Origin: Leptolyngbya subtilissima AS-A7
GTDB taxonomy: Bacteria > Cyanobacteriota > Cyanobacteriia > Phormidesmidales > Phormidesmidaceae
Reading direction: 5' to 3'
Assembly (NCBI RefSeq): GCF_039962255.1
Contig: NZ_JAMPKY010000002.1
Location: 248,001 to 312,000 of the forward strand
Length of the DNA stretch: 64,000 nucleotides
In this document: positions 7,318 to 15,577 of the stretch, piece by piece
Position numbering within the stretch: position 1 is the first letter of the stretch
How the letters are laid out: every line of letters starts with the position of its first letter
Notes under the pieces: model-generated
Told to the model about the DNA's origin: nothing
The model's database searches: none
What the model saw: only the letters and a program-made list of their open reading frames with translations
Program-made: the position numbers and the translations under genes

Positions 7318-8763
7318 TTAAACAACAGTTTTAATTGGCGCGTAGGGGCTGTGCACCCTCGACGTAGCTTCAACCAGGCTTAAATGGTTGGCGTTGACCC
7401 AGATTGTGCGGCGACCCTCTGAAATTTGGCAAAGATAGGATTCGCCTTCGTCGAGCAGAGTTTCAATCTTCTGCACAATCCAGTCTCGGCTGCCCTTGTA
7501 GCTGACGCGATCGCCCACCACCGGACACCAGCTAGCACCTTCAGCCGTTGGGTCTTGCATCAGCACATAGTCAATGTCGCGCCATAGCTGCACAGCGCTG
7601 CGCTGAATGAAGGGGCACGCCGCATCGGCAATCATGGCCAACGCTAGGGTGCCAACGACCATTAGCGGTAGAGCAACCCAGTAGCGCCAAACGCTATCTT
7701 GCACCCACAGGTTGATCGTGCGATCGATCACAAAGCCATGGATTAAGAAGTAGCTATAGCTGTGGACACCCAGCCGCCCCATAGCCGCTGACAGCGCCGG
7801 CACATTGCTGAGCGATCGCAGTACCACCGCCGCAATCATGACAAAACCGATGGGTAACAGCAGATCGCAGACCACCCAGCCCATTCGATAGAACTGCGCT
7901 ACAAAGCCCGCAGCGTAGACCAGTAGCCCAATCCAAAGCAGCCGCTGAGGCTGCCAAAATAAGGGGCCACGGTGCTGGCAGTAAGCCTCTGCCATGGCCA
8001 TGCCGACGACAAAAGTGCTCAGCTTGGCCACAAATGAGACAAAGGGCAGCCAGTTGTTGGGCGTGTCAAGCATGGAGTAGGTCAGATGCCCGCCAAAGTG
8101 GTAGACCGCTGCATAGCGATAGAGCAACGTGACTACTAAACTCACTAGCAGCAAATTGCGGGTTCCCCAGCGGTTTAAAAGTTGCCAGAGGATGGGAGAA
8201 ATTAGCGTGAAGCTAATAATTAGGGGAATAAACCACCAGGGGCCGCTGGTCGCCAACAAACGCTCGCCGTCAAAGCCAAACAGCAGCGGAAATGTAGCCC
8301 CAGCAAAGGTATCCCACGGCGACGGTCGGTAGCTGTTAGTGGCAATCCCAATCAGCCAAAGAATGGGATAGGCCAGCCAGGCTACGGTCCAAAACGGCCA
8401 GAGAATTCGCAGCAGGCGACTTTGAATAAATTCGCCTGCGCCAACAGCATGGGCTTTGCTGCGCAGTGACAAAACCAGCACAAAGCCAGCAATTAAAATA
8501 AAGATGTCGACCGCCTGAAAGCCAAACCAAACCGGTAGCGCGATCGCAGAAGCCAGCGCATTTTGGCCAAGATGAGCGTTGGCCTCGGCAATGGTGGCCC
8601 AGTTGCTTCGCAGCCCAGTGGGCTGGGGAGTGTAAGCATACTTCGTAAACAGCAGCTGGGCATGATAGAGCAAAATGCCAACGGCTGCTAATAGCCGAAT
8701 ACCTTCTAGCCAATTAAGCCGTTGTTTTGAAGGCTGATAATGCTTAGAATTGAATTGAGACAT
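7318..8763 (-). CDS. Acyltransferase 3 family membrane protein with extra C-terminal domain
   Basis: 481 residues. LNWLEGIRLLAAVGILLYHA at the N-terminus carries the catalytic-type histidine (H34) of acyltransferase-3 enzymes, and roughly ten hydrophobic helices follow to about residue 400, with the family's AGFVLVLSLR and SYFLIHG segments. These proteins acylate surface sugars. A soluble tail of about 75 residues (about 405-481), including VGDRVSYKGSRDWIVQKIE and TIWVNANHLSLV, is not part of the family and resembles an SH3/Tudor-like small barrel. Being directly upstream of the processive glycosyltransferase, it probably acylates that polysaccharide. Confidence 0.83.
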   Translation of the reverse strand: MSQFNSKHYQPSKQRLNWLEGIRLLAAVGILLYHAQLLFTKYAYTPQPTGLRSNWATIAEANAHLGQNALASAIALPVWFGFQAVDIFILIAGFVLVLSLRSKAHAVGAGEFIQSRLLRILWPFWTVAWLAYPILWLIGIATNSYRPSPWDTFAGATFPLLFGFDGERLLATSGPWWFIPLIISFTLISPILWQLLNRWGTRNLLLVSLVVTLLYRYAAVYHFGGHLTYSMLDTPNNWLPFVSFVAKLSTFVVGMAMAEAYCQHRGPLFWQPQRLLWIGLLVYAAGFVAQFYRMGWVVCDLLLPIGFVMIAAVVLRSLSNVPALSAAMGRLGVHSYSYFLIHGFVIDRTINLWVQDSVWRYWVALPLMVVGTLALAMIADAACPFIQRSAVQLWRDIDYVLMQDPTAEGASWCPVVGDRVSYKGSRDWIVQKIETLLDEGESYLCQISEGRRTIWVNANHLSLVEATSRVHSPYAPIKTVV

Positions 8764-9194
8764 AGACCGACGACTTCAGTAAGTTTGGCCTCGAAGCGCT
8801 CTGAACCCTCATCTATACAAGGGTTACTAGAGTGGGTTAAACCAGTAAACACCGCTATGCCCACAGGCGCGACCCATGGGAAAGCTGTCGCTCGGGCATA
8901 GCCATCAATTGAGAAAAACCTACTGATCGCGCAAGCAGCGGCGAGCGTAACATTTCGTTCAGAATACATGCAATAAAACTTGATGAAAATCAGCCCTAGG
9001 TAGTATTTACTTAGGCGAAAGAGGCCAGCTTTGAGAGTTTTTGAGGCGACGTTTTTTGCAGGGTTTTAGTTCCCGCTTCTGCTTTAGAACAAACTCTATG
9101 TCTCTATTCATAGGGAACAAGCCATCATTCAAGCTTTTCAAAGCGTCCCTCAGTTGAGTAACGCGGTATTCAAAAACAGTATTAGGGCAAAGCG
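8764..9194 (+). other. Gene-free stretch between divergent acyltransferase and beta-glucosidase genes
   Basis: This interval separates the start of the acyltransferase operon (leftward) from the GH1 gene (rightward) and must contain both promoters. Reading it in all frames I find only short open frames without family resemblance. It is lower in G+C than the flanking genes between about 8930 and 9150, consistent with promoter DNA. I see no convincing operator, RNA or repeat. Confidence 0.5.
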
Positions 9195-10559
9195 ATGGTA
9201 TACACATTTCCGCCGGGGTTTCAGTGGGGGGTAGCGACTGCGTCATACCAAATTGAGGGCGCTGCCGAGGCCAGAGGCCTCAGCGTGTGGGATGTCTTTA
9301 GCCAAACCCCAGGGCGGGTGCTCTATGGTGATACCGGGGCGATCGCCTGCGACCATTTCCACCGCTTCCGCGACGACATCGCCCTGATGGCTGACCTGGG
9401 TGTGCGCCACTACCGCTTCAGCATCTCCTGGCCCCGCGTCATCCCCCAGGGACACGGCGCGGTGAATGATGCCGGTTTAGCTTTCTACAGCGAGCTGGTC
9501 GACACCCTGCTGGAGTTTGGCATCACTCCCCACGCCACCCTGTTTCACTGGGATAGTCCCCAAGCCCTCGAAGACGAGTACGGCTCGTGGCGCAGTCGCC
9601 AGATGGCGCAAGACTTTGCCGACTACGTCACGGTGGTGGTGAAAAAGCTGGGCGATCGCGTCACCCACTGGATGACCCTCAACGAAATCTTTTGCTTTAC
9701 CCACATCGGTTACGGCGTCGGCCACGTTCCCGAAATGGCCCCCGGTACCGTGGTCAAAACCAGCAAAGAAGTTTGGCAAACCTCCCACCACGCCCTGCTG
9801 GCCCACGGCCTCGGCTGCCAGGCCATTCGTGCCGCCTCGCCCCAGCCCTGCCAAGTAGCGCTCGTGGATAACTACCTCGCCACCGTCCCTCTCACCGACA
9901 CTCCGGCGGATATCGCGGCGGCCCAGGCGGCCTTTCCCCGAACGGGCACCAACGGCGGCATTCTCTACCCGGCCCTAACCGGGGAATACAATCCCCAACT
10001 GCTGGCAGACTTGGGCAAGAATGCTCCCGACATTCTGCCCGGCGACTTAGCCACCATTCACCAACCGCTGGATTCTCTCGGGTTTAATGTCTACACGGGA
10101 GTCTATGTGAGAGCGGCTGACAATGCCAGGGGCTTTGAAAACCTGCCCTTTCCCCAGAGCTACCCGCGCATGCACATGCCCTGGCTGCATATCTTGCCCG
10201 ACAGCCTCTACTGGGGCGTGCGCCACATCAGCGATACCCTTCAGCGCCCCGAGCTACGCGTTTTCATCAGCGAGAATGGCTGCGCCGCCCAGGATGAACT
10301 CACGTCCGCCGGAGAAGTGCTGGATCTCGATCGCATTCAGTATCTGCAACAGTACCTGCGATCGGCCCACCGCGCCGTGCAAGAGGGCTATCCACTGATG
10401 GGCTATTTCCTCTGGACCTTTATGGATAACTTTGAGTGGGCCTATGGACGCGATCGCCGCTTTGGCATCACTTATGTGGATTTTGCCACCCAGCAGCGCA
10501 TTCCCAAAGCCAGCTACCACTGGTACGCCCGCTGCATTGAAGAAAATCGCGTGGTGTAG
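9195..10559 (+). CDS. Beta-glucosidase, glycoside hydrolase family 1
   Basis: 454 residues, full family length. FPPGFQWGVATASYQIEG at the N-terminus is the GH1 signature; WMTLNE (159-164) supplies the acid/base E164 and VFISENG (356-362) the nucleophile E360, giving a retaining enzyme. The aglycone and sugar-binding segments LFHWDSPQALEDEYGSW (117-132) and FLWTFMDNFEWAYG are intact. No signal peptide is visible, so it should hydrolyse short beta-glucosides or cello-oligosaccharides in the cytoplasm. The next genes downstream are a nuclease-fold protein and a GH10 xylanase in the same orientation, suggesting a small plant- or glycan-derived carbohydrate module. Confidence 0.93.
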   Translation: MVYTFPPGFQWGVATASYQIEGAAEARGLSVWDVFSQTPGRVLYGDTGAIACDHFHRFRDDIALMADLGVRHYRFSISWPRVIPQGHGAVNDAGLAFYSELVDTLLEFGITPHATLFHWDSPQALEDEYGSWRSRQMAQDFADYVTVVVKKLGDRVTHWMTLNEIFCFTHIGYGVGHVPEMAPGTVVKTSKEVWQTSHHALLAHGLGCQAIRAASPQPCQVALVDNYLATVPLTDTPADIAAAQAAFPRTGTNGGILYPALTGEYNPQLLADLGKNAPDILPGDLATIHQPLDSLGFNVYTGVYVRAADNARGFENLPFPQSYPRMHMPWLHILPDSLYWGVRHISDTLQRPELRVFISENGCAAQDELTSAGEVLDLDRIQYLQQYLRSAHRAVQEGYPLMGYFLWTFMDNFEWAYGRDRRFGITYVDFATQQRIPKASYHWYARCIEENRVV

Positions 10560-10741
10560 TCAGTTGCAGATAGAAGGTTGAATCTGATCGGCCTTACCTC
10601 CAACGAGGCCAAACCTAGATGATAAAAACCATGCCTCGGAACAAGCTGATACTGCTATTTCACAACCCCGTCATGACAGCTGCTGAGCCGCGCCGGTAGC
10701 GGTAGGCCAGTAAAATAGAGGCACACTAGCGGGTGAAAGCG

Positions 10742-11395
10742 ATGTCGGTTGCCATCACAGAGGCGATTACAACCTTGGCAGAGGCCGAGCAGCGGTTTCA
10801 GCTGACCCGCACAGAAGATGAAACATTCTTTTGGGAGTGGAGCACTGATCTGGCCAGCCTTAGTGACACCGAGAAAGCTGGACTGGCTGATCTGCGACGG
10901 CGCTATCTGTATCAGCGATGGTCCAAGACCCGCCCTTGGGGGCGAACGCAAGGCCACCTGCTCGAAAGCACGGTTTTATTGCTCTTTGCCTCTCCCTTGC
11001 TCACTTTGGCTGGGTTCTACGACCCACCCTTTAGAGTAAAAGCAGAAGAATCGGTTCAGCTTACCCTGCAAGACCCAGAGGAAATTCTGCAAGGGCGACT
11101 CGATGTATTGGTCTTAAAAGACCAGCTTTGGGTGGTGGTGCTCGAATCAAAAAAGACGGCCATTTCAGTCTGGTCTGCTTTACCCCAGACCCTGGCCTAC
11201 TTGATGGCGACCCCTAACCATGAGCAACCTAGGTTCGCCCTCATGACCAACGGGGATAACTCAGTTTTTGTGAAGCTAGAGACAAACCAGGGTGGACGAT
11301 ATAACCTATCGAGGGTTTTTGCCGCCTTGACCTCTTATCAAGAACTTGAGGGAGTTCTACAAATTTTGAAATACCTCGGTCAGGCAATTCAATGA
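10742..11395 (+). CDS. HsdR N-terminal-like PD-(D/E)xK fold protein
   Basis: 217 residues. The segments HLLESTVLLLFASPLLTLAG (E75), GRLDVLVLKDQLW (D121) and VVVLESKK (E135, K137) reproduce the E...D...ExK pattern of the nuclease-fold N-terminal domain of type I restriction R subunits. There is no helicase motif and no hsdM or hsdS nearby. Stand-alone proteins of this kind are frequent in cyanobacteria with no known role. I start at ATG 10742; an in-frame GTG at 10733 is the alternative. Its stop overlaps the GH10 start in an ATGA, so the two products are translationally coupled, which is an odd pairing. Confidence 0.75.
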   Translation: MSVAITEAITTLAEAEQRFQLTRTEDETFFWEWSTDLASLSDTEKAGLADLRRRYLYQRWSKTRPWGRTQGHLLESTVLLLFASPLLTLAGFYDPPFRVKAEESVQLTLQDPEEILQGRLDVLVLKDQLWVVVLESKKTAISVWSALPQTLAYLMATPNHEQPRFALMTNGDNSVFVKLETNQGGRYNLSRVFAALTSYQELEGVLQILKYLGQAIQ

Positions 11396-12960
11396 GACGT
11401 CGCCGCTTTATTCGCTACACCAGCGCCAGCGCGCTTGTCACCTCCTACTGGCTTGGCCAAGCGGATGGCAAACTTCTCGCCAGCCCACCGCCGTTGAGCC
11501 TGCGCGCCTACCTGCCCAACGGTGATCCGCTGCCTGAGTTTGAGCTTAACCGCCTCTACTTTCTCGACCTCAACGACGAGCCGATCCCTCATCCCGATCG
11601 CACTGTAGAAGACGGCATTCTCACCTCCCAGCCGCCGCCAATTCCCTTCGCGATCGCCCTTCAGTTGCCCATTGAGGGGTTTGGCGATGTCACCCTCTAC
11701 GCTGACAATCGGGGGCGCGGCTTCACGCCAACAGATTTTCCACTGGTGCTGAATGGGGCATTTGCGCGCGATCGCCTTCACCGAGTTGGCCAAGCGTGCG
11801 ATTGCTGGCAGCGTCAGGGTTTTGGCATACCTCAGAGCGTGCGCGATCGCCTTCACCGCGCTCAAGCCTGGCTCGCTCAGGCTGACCAGGTTCCCGATCT
11901 GCAAACCCAAATTCCCTTGTGGAACAACGCCTTGGTGGAAGGGCTGTGGGCTGGAGAAGAAGCCGCCCTCAGCCGCGCCCGCCAGCGCATCGCCCGCACC
12001 CCGCCACGCCAAAATTTCAAACTGGGCTGTAACGCCTTTGCCCACCCCGGCCTGGGAGCGGAGTACGATCGCCGCTTTAAGGCCCTTTTCACCACTGCCA
12101 CGGTGCCCTTCTACTGGAAACCCTTTGAACCTGAGCGGGGCCAACCCACCTACACCGAAGTTGATACCCAGATAGCCTGGCTACGGCAGGCGGGCATCGC
12201 TCCCAAGGGTCACCCACTTACCTGGTTTCACGAGGTCAGCGTACCTGAATGGGTGCGTCTACTGCCCTACGAGCAAGTTAAAGCAGCCCTGCATCAGCGC
12301 ATCGTGGAGATCACGCGGCGGTACGGCAGCCAAATCCCCACCTACGACGTGATCAATGAGGCCCATATCGTCCCCTGGGGCAACGAGTTAGGCTACGACC
12401 AAGACCAATTTCTCGACCTCACCCGCATGGCCTGCGAAGCCGCTAAAGAGGGTTATCCCGCCGTGAAGCGGGTGGTCAACAGCTGCTGCCCGTGGGCTCG
12501 CAATGTGGCGATCTACGGCCCGCCCCAGCGTAGCCCCTATCAGTACCTCAAAGCTTGCCTGGCCGCTGCTATCGACTTCGAGGTGATTGGCCTACAGCTC
12601 TACTATCCTGACCAGGATATGTTCGAAATCGATCGCCTGCTCGATCGCTTCGTCACCCTAGGCAAGCCCATCCACATCACCGAAATGGGCTGTTCTTCCA
12701 ACACTGGCACCGATGAAACGTCCATCATGGGCGAAGCTTTGGGCATGTGGCACGCCCCCTGGAACGAGCAGGTTCAGGCCGACTGGGTCGAGCAAATCTA
12801 CACTCTGGGCTACAGCAAACCCGAGATTGAAGTGGTCTCCTGGTGGGATTTGTCAGACCAAGCCGTTTTCTGGCCCTTTGGCGGGCTGCTCAACCGCGAA
12901 AACCAGCCTAAAGCTGCCTATTACCGACTCCAAGGGCTCAAAAAAGCCTGGGCTATTTGA
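11392..12960 (+). CDS. Endo-1,4-beta-xylanase, glycoside hydrolase family 10
   Basis: 522 residues. An arginine-rich leader (MRRRRFIRYTSASALVTSYW) looks like a Tat or general export signal. The first 200 residues form an uncharacterised N-terminal region, then a GH10 barrel: KGHPLTWF (272-279), VINEAH with acid/base E323, and ITEMGC with nucleophile E431; VSWWDLSDQAVFWPFGGLL is the conserved late W-W-x-x-S/D region. A retaining endo-xylanase is expected, exported to the periplasm or outside. The gene overlaps the preceding HsdR-N-like gene by four bases and the convergent photolyase gene by eight (12953-12960). GH10 enzymes with similar N-terminal extensions occur in other cyanobacteria, where they may act on their own glycans. 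Confidence 0.88.
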   Translation: MRRRRFIRYTSASALVTSYWLGQADGKLLASPPPLSLRAYLPNGDPLPEFELNRLYFLDLNDEPIPHPDRTVEDGILTSQPPPIPFAIALQLPIEGFGDVTLYADNRGRGFTPTDFPLVLNGAFARDRLHRVGQACDCWQRQGFGIPQSVRDRLHRAQAWLAQADQVPDLQTQIPLWNNALVEGLWAGEEAALSRARQRIARTPPRQNFKLGCNAFAHPGLGAEYDRRFKALFTTATVPFYWKPFEPERGQPTYTEVDTQIAWLRQAGIAPKGHPLTWFHEVSVPEWVRLLPYEQVKAALHQRIVEITRRYGSQIPTYDVINEAHIVPWGNELGYDQDQFLDLTRMACEAAKEGYPAVKRVVNSCCPWARNVAIYGPPQRSPYQYLKACLAAAIDFEVIGLQLYYPDQDMFEIDRLLDRFVTLGKPIHITEMGCSSNTGTDETSIMGEALGMWHAPWNEQVQADWVEQIYTLGYSKPEIEVVSWWDLSDQAVFWPFGGLLNRENQPKAAYYRLQGLKKAWAI

Positions 12961-14614
12961 TGTCCCCCAGTAACGTGAGCTGGCGAATATTGGGATCTGT
13001 AGCTGGGGCCTGCGGCTTTCGTCGCCGCGACTTCGGCGGTAGCACATTGACACGGGCTACAAACCAGGTGCGCAGAGCCGCCGCTTGCGCTACATCCAGA
13101 TCAGCCAACGGCAGCGCGGCGGGGAAGAGATCGGCGATCGCATCCTCAGCCCAAGCCACTTCACCCCCATAGACCTCCGTACCAAAGGGCGTTAAATCCT
13201 TCGGCATCTGCGCCAGGTGAGGCAGCAGATTTCTAGCGTTGAGAAACTTACCCCGCTGGGCTTCGAGCAGTTTGACCCGACGCTGGCGAGCCGCTTTATA
13301 GTTCAAAATTGGGGCTGGGTAGCCCGAGAGAGTCGGCGGGTTGCCGAGCTGTGCTGGGGGCACATCCGCCAGCTCTGGCAGCCAGCGCTTGATAAACTCG
13401 CCCTCGGGGTCGCAGCGATCGACCGCCGTTTGGCCAGGGTTGTAGATGCGCGTCCAGGTTTTATCGACGCAGTGAGTCACCCCCGACTGCATCGCCCACT
13501 GGTAATGGTCAATGGGGCAGTCACCATCTATTAAGTGACGCATAAAGTGCAGCGCTCCATAGCGCCAGTCGATGCCGCCCAGGTTGCTGAGAAAGCTGGC
13601 ATAGATGGCGCGGGTGCGAAAGTTCAGCGCCAGATAGCCGCCGGTCGCATGCAAACAGCGAGCGGCGGCATCCACAATCGGGAAGCCGGTGTGGCCGGTC
13701 TGCCAAGCCTGGTAAAGATCGGGGTCAAAGGCCCAGCCATCATCGTCAAAAGTGCGGTAGAGCGATCGCAGCTCTAGCTGCGGCAGATACCGAAACCGCT
13801 GGGTAAATCCGTTGCCCCACCGCAGGCGGGAAATCAGCTGCTGGTGACTGCGGCACACTCGGTTATCGCCAAAATCGGGCGCGTTGCGAATGGTCTGCAC
13901 ACATTCACGCACCGAGATCACGCCAAATTTAATGTGGGGGCTGAGGCCCGTAGTGGCCTCGGCGCTAGGGTACGACAGCTGCCAGTAGTAGCGATCGGCC
14001 TTGTCGGTCAAAAAGCTTTGCAGCAGGGCGCGGGCAGCGGCAGTACTGGCGGGGGGAATCGGCTTTTCGTCAGCCCGGTGGCCCAGAGTTTCCAAGGCAG
14101 GTAACGGATCGCTCGGGATCTCTGGCGGTACGGGAACCTGTTGGGGTGTAGGCACCAGGGGTTGCCCCATCTCTCGATACCACAGCTCACGGTATTGGGA
14201 ATAGGGAATGAGGTCGGCGGCGCTGGCGGCGGGCTCAAACCAGCGAATTTTCATGCCGCGCTGGCCTAGAGCCTGGTTGAGGCGAGCATCGCGCACGCGA
14301 CCGTAAATGCGTTCGACGTCGGTGTGGGCATAGATGCCGTCGGCGTCGGTTTCTTTAATTAGAGCGGGCAGTACCTGAACCGGATCGCCCGATCGCACAA
14401 TCAGGCGTCCGCCCAGGGCTTTCAAGTCTGCATCCAGAGCGTGCAGAGCGGCCAGCAAAAACGCCACCCGAGCCGAGCCGGTTTCAGGATGGTGCAGCAG
14501 GGCGCGATCGAACACAAACACCGGCACCACCAGCCCTCGTCCAACCGCCCGCAGCAGCGGTTCATGGTCAGAGATGCGCAGGTCGCGGCGAAACCAGACA
14601 ATGGTTCTGTTCAT
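12953..14614 (-). CDS. Photolyase/cryptochrome family FAD-binding protein
   Basis: 553 residues from ATG 14614 (MNRTIVWFRRDLRISDHEPL, the standard photolyase beginning); the frame opens earlier but that region has no homology. The N-terminal Rossmann antenna domain is followed by the FAD-binding domain: TTGLSPHIKFG, RLRWGNGF, TGHTGFPIVDAAARCL and DGDCPIDHYQWAMQSGV. Where CPD photolyases of class I have W-x-H-N-R-x-R, this protein has YLALNFRTRAIYASFL, as in the less studied group sometimes annotated only as FAD-binding photolyase-like. RIYNPGQTAVDRCDPEGEFI and KRWLPEL complete the family. Repair of UV damage or a photoreceptor role are both possible. It converges on the xylanase gene with an eight-base tail overlap. 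Confidence 0.87.
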   Translation of the reverse strand: MNRTIVWFRRDLRISDHEPLLRAVGRGLVVPVFVFDRALLHHPETGSARVAFLLAALHALDADLKALGGRLIVRSGDPVQVLPALIKETDADGIYAHTDVERIYGRVRDARLNQALGQRGMKIRWFEPAASAADLIPYSQYRELWYREMGQPLVPTPQQVPVPPEIPSDPLPALETLGHRADEKPIPPASTAAARALLQSFLTDKADRYYWQLSYPSAEATTGLSPHIKFGVISVRECVQTIRNAPDFGDNRVCRSHQQLISRLRWGNGFTQRFRYLPQLELRSLYRTFDDDGWAFDPDLYQAWQTGHTGFPIVDAAARCLHATGGYLALNFRTRAIYASFLSNLGGIDWRYGALHFMRHLIDGDCPIDHYQWAMQSGVTHCVDKTWTRIYNPGQTAVDRCDPEGEFIKRWLPELADVPPAQLGNPPTLSGYPAPILNYKAARQRRVKLLEAQRGKFLNARNLLPHLAQMPKDLTPFGTEVYGGEVAWAEDAIADLFPAALPLADLDVAQAAALRTWFVARVNVLPPKSRRRKPQAPATDPNIRQLTLLGDIK

Positions 14615-14984
14615 GGCGTTCCATACTCGGCCACAGCGATCCCCAAGGAAGCGACAGCAAGAAAAGTCAACTCTCAAACCGTAACAAAAAACAACTGGCC
14701 CATCTATTTGCCAAATAGTATTCTTGTACTATACTTGGTTTTAGCAATTCCCTACTCGCTTGCGCTGCTCGCGGCTGCTCCCTTTGGGAGCAATATTCCC
14801 CGGCGGCTAATCTCGTTCTAGCCTCAATGGCACCCCATTGCTGGCATAGAGCTGTGCTCAAGCATCCCCAGTGCTGGTGTTTCGCATTGAGCGAAGCCGG
14901 GATGACTAGAGTCTTTACTCTGGCCACTCGGCAAAGTTGGGCACCCCCTTAGATTTCAAACGGTAGACAGCAAAGGTCAACGCC
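14615..14984 (+). other. Gene-free stretch with small inverted repeat
   Basis: Divergent intergenic region between the photolyase and the gene at 14985. It holds an A+T-rich patch around 14690-14760, likely promoter DNA, and a GCTCCC-TTT-GGGAGC hairpin at 14777-14791 without a T-run. No coding capacity is supported and I see no RNA gene. Confidence 0.45.
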
Positions 14985-15554
14985 ATGGTTCAACGTTCTT
15001 CTTACCCTGTGTCGGCCCACTATCAGCCTCCCCAGCCCCAACCCCAGCCGATGCATCCTCATCCGGTGAATCCCCAATCGATGCCGCCGCGATCGGTGCG
15101 GCCTCAGCCTGGCCCCTATGCCCATGCTCCCCAACCCCAGCGGACTACTGCCCCTGGAACCTTTGCAGACCGGCCTCAACCCCGCCAAGTGATCATGGCC
15201 GGAGGCATGGCGGGAGGCTCAATGCTCGCTTTGGCCGCCCTGCTGATTTCGCCCAACCCCGATCAGGCCAAGGTGCAAGAGGCCGAGGCCTTTACCTGCA
15301 TTCGGCAAGAGCAGCCCAAGGCGCTAGTCTCGCGCGACCAAATCAAAAAGCTGCTAGAAACCGAGCTACAAGCGCCCAAGGCTACGGTGCAAGAGTTTCT
15401 TCAAGTGCCCTACTGCGTGCTGTCGCCGGGCAAAACCGAGACGGGGTTACCCGCTGAGCGCGAGGCCTACCCCTTGGAGTTTGACCCGCAAACCTGGCTG
15501 GTGGTGCTCTATGAGGGCGATCGCTACGCCGGATACGACTTTCGCTTTCGCTAG
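14985..15554 (+). CDS. Proline/glutamine-rich single-pass membrane protein
   Basis: 189 residues, unrecognised. Residues 1-70 are low complexity, rich in Pro, Gln and His (PQPQPQPMHPHPVNPQ). A hydrophobic helix follows at about 72-89 (GGMAGGSMLALAALLI), then a globular domain of about 100 residues with two cysteines (FTCIRQ and PYCVLSP) and a conserved-looking end LVVLYEGDRYAGYDFRFR. The arrangement suggests a cytoplasmic proline-rich tail, one membrane anchor and an outer domain that could carry a disulfide. Start ATG 14985 is the only one giving this layout. The next gene, also membrane anchored, starts 23 bases downstream, so both may form an operon. Confidence 0.6.
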   Translation: MVQRSSYPVSAHYQPPQPQPQPMHPHPVNPQSMPPRSVRPQPGPYAHAPQPQRTTAPGTFADRPQPRQVIMAGGMAGGSMLALAALLISPNPDQAKVQEAEAFTCIRQEQPKALVSRDQIKKLLETELQAPKATVQEFLQVPYCVLSPGKTETGLPAEREAYPLEFDPQTWLVVLYEGDRYAGYDFRFR

Positions 15555-15577
15555 GGCGCGCCGCAATCCGTGGTTCG

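Noticed and set aside
9007..9246. 79-codon minus-strand frame before the beta-glucosidase gene
   Set aside because: It overlaps the GH1 start, has no family resemblance, and its first codons are only the complement of the GH1 N-terminus.
10742..11395. Type I restriction system
   Set aside because: Only an N-terminal-like nuclease domain is present, without helicase motifs or modification and specificity subunits.
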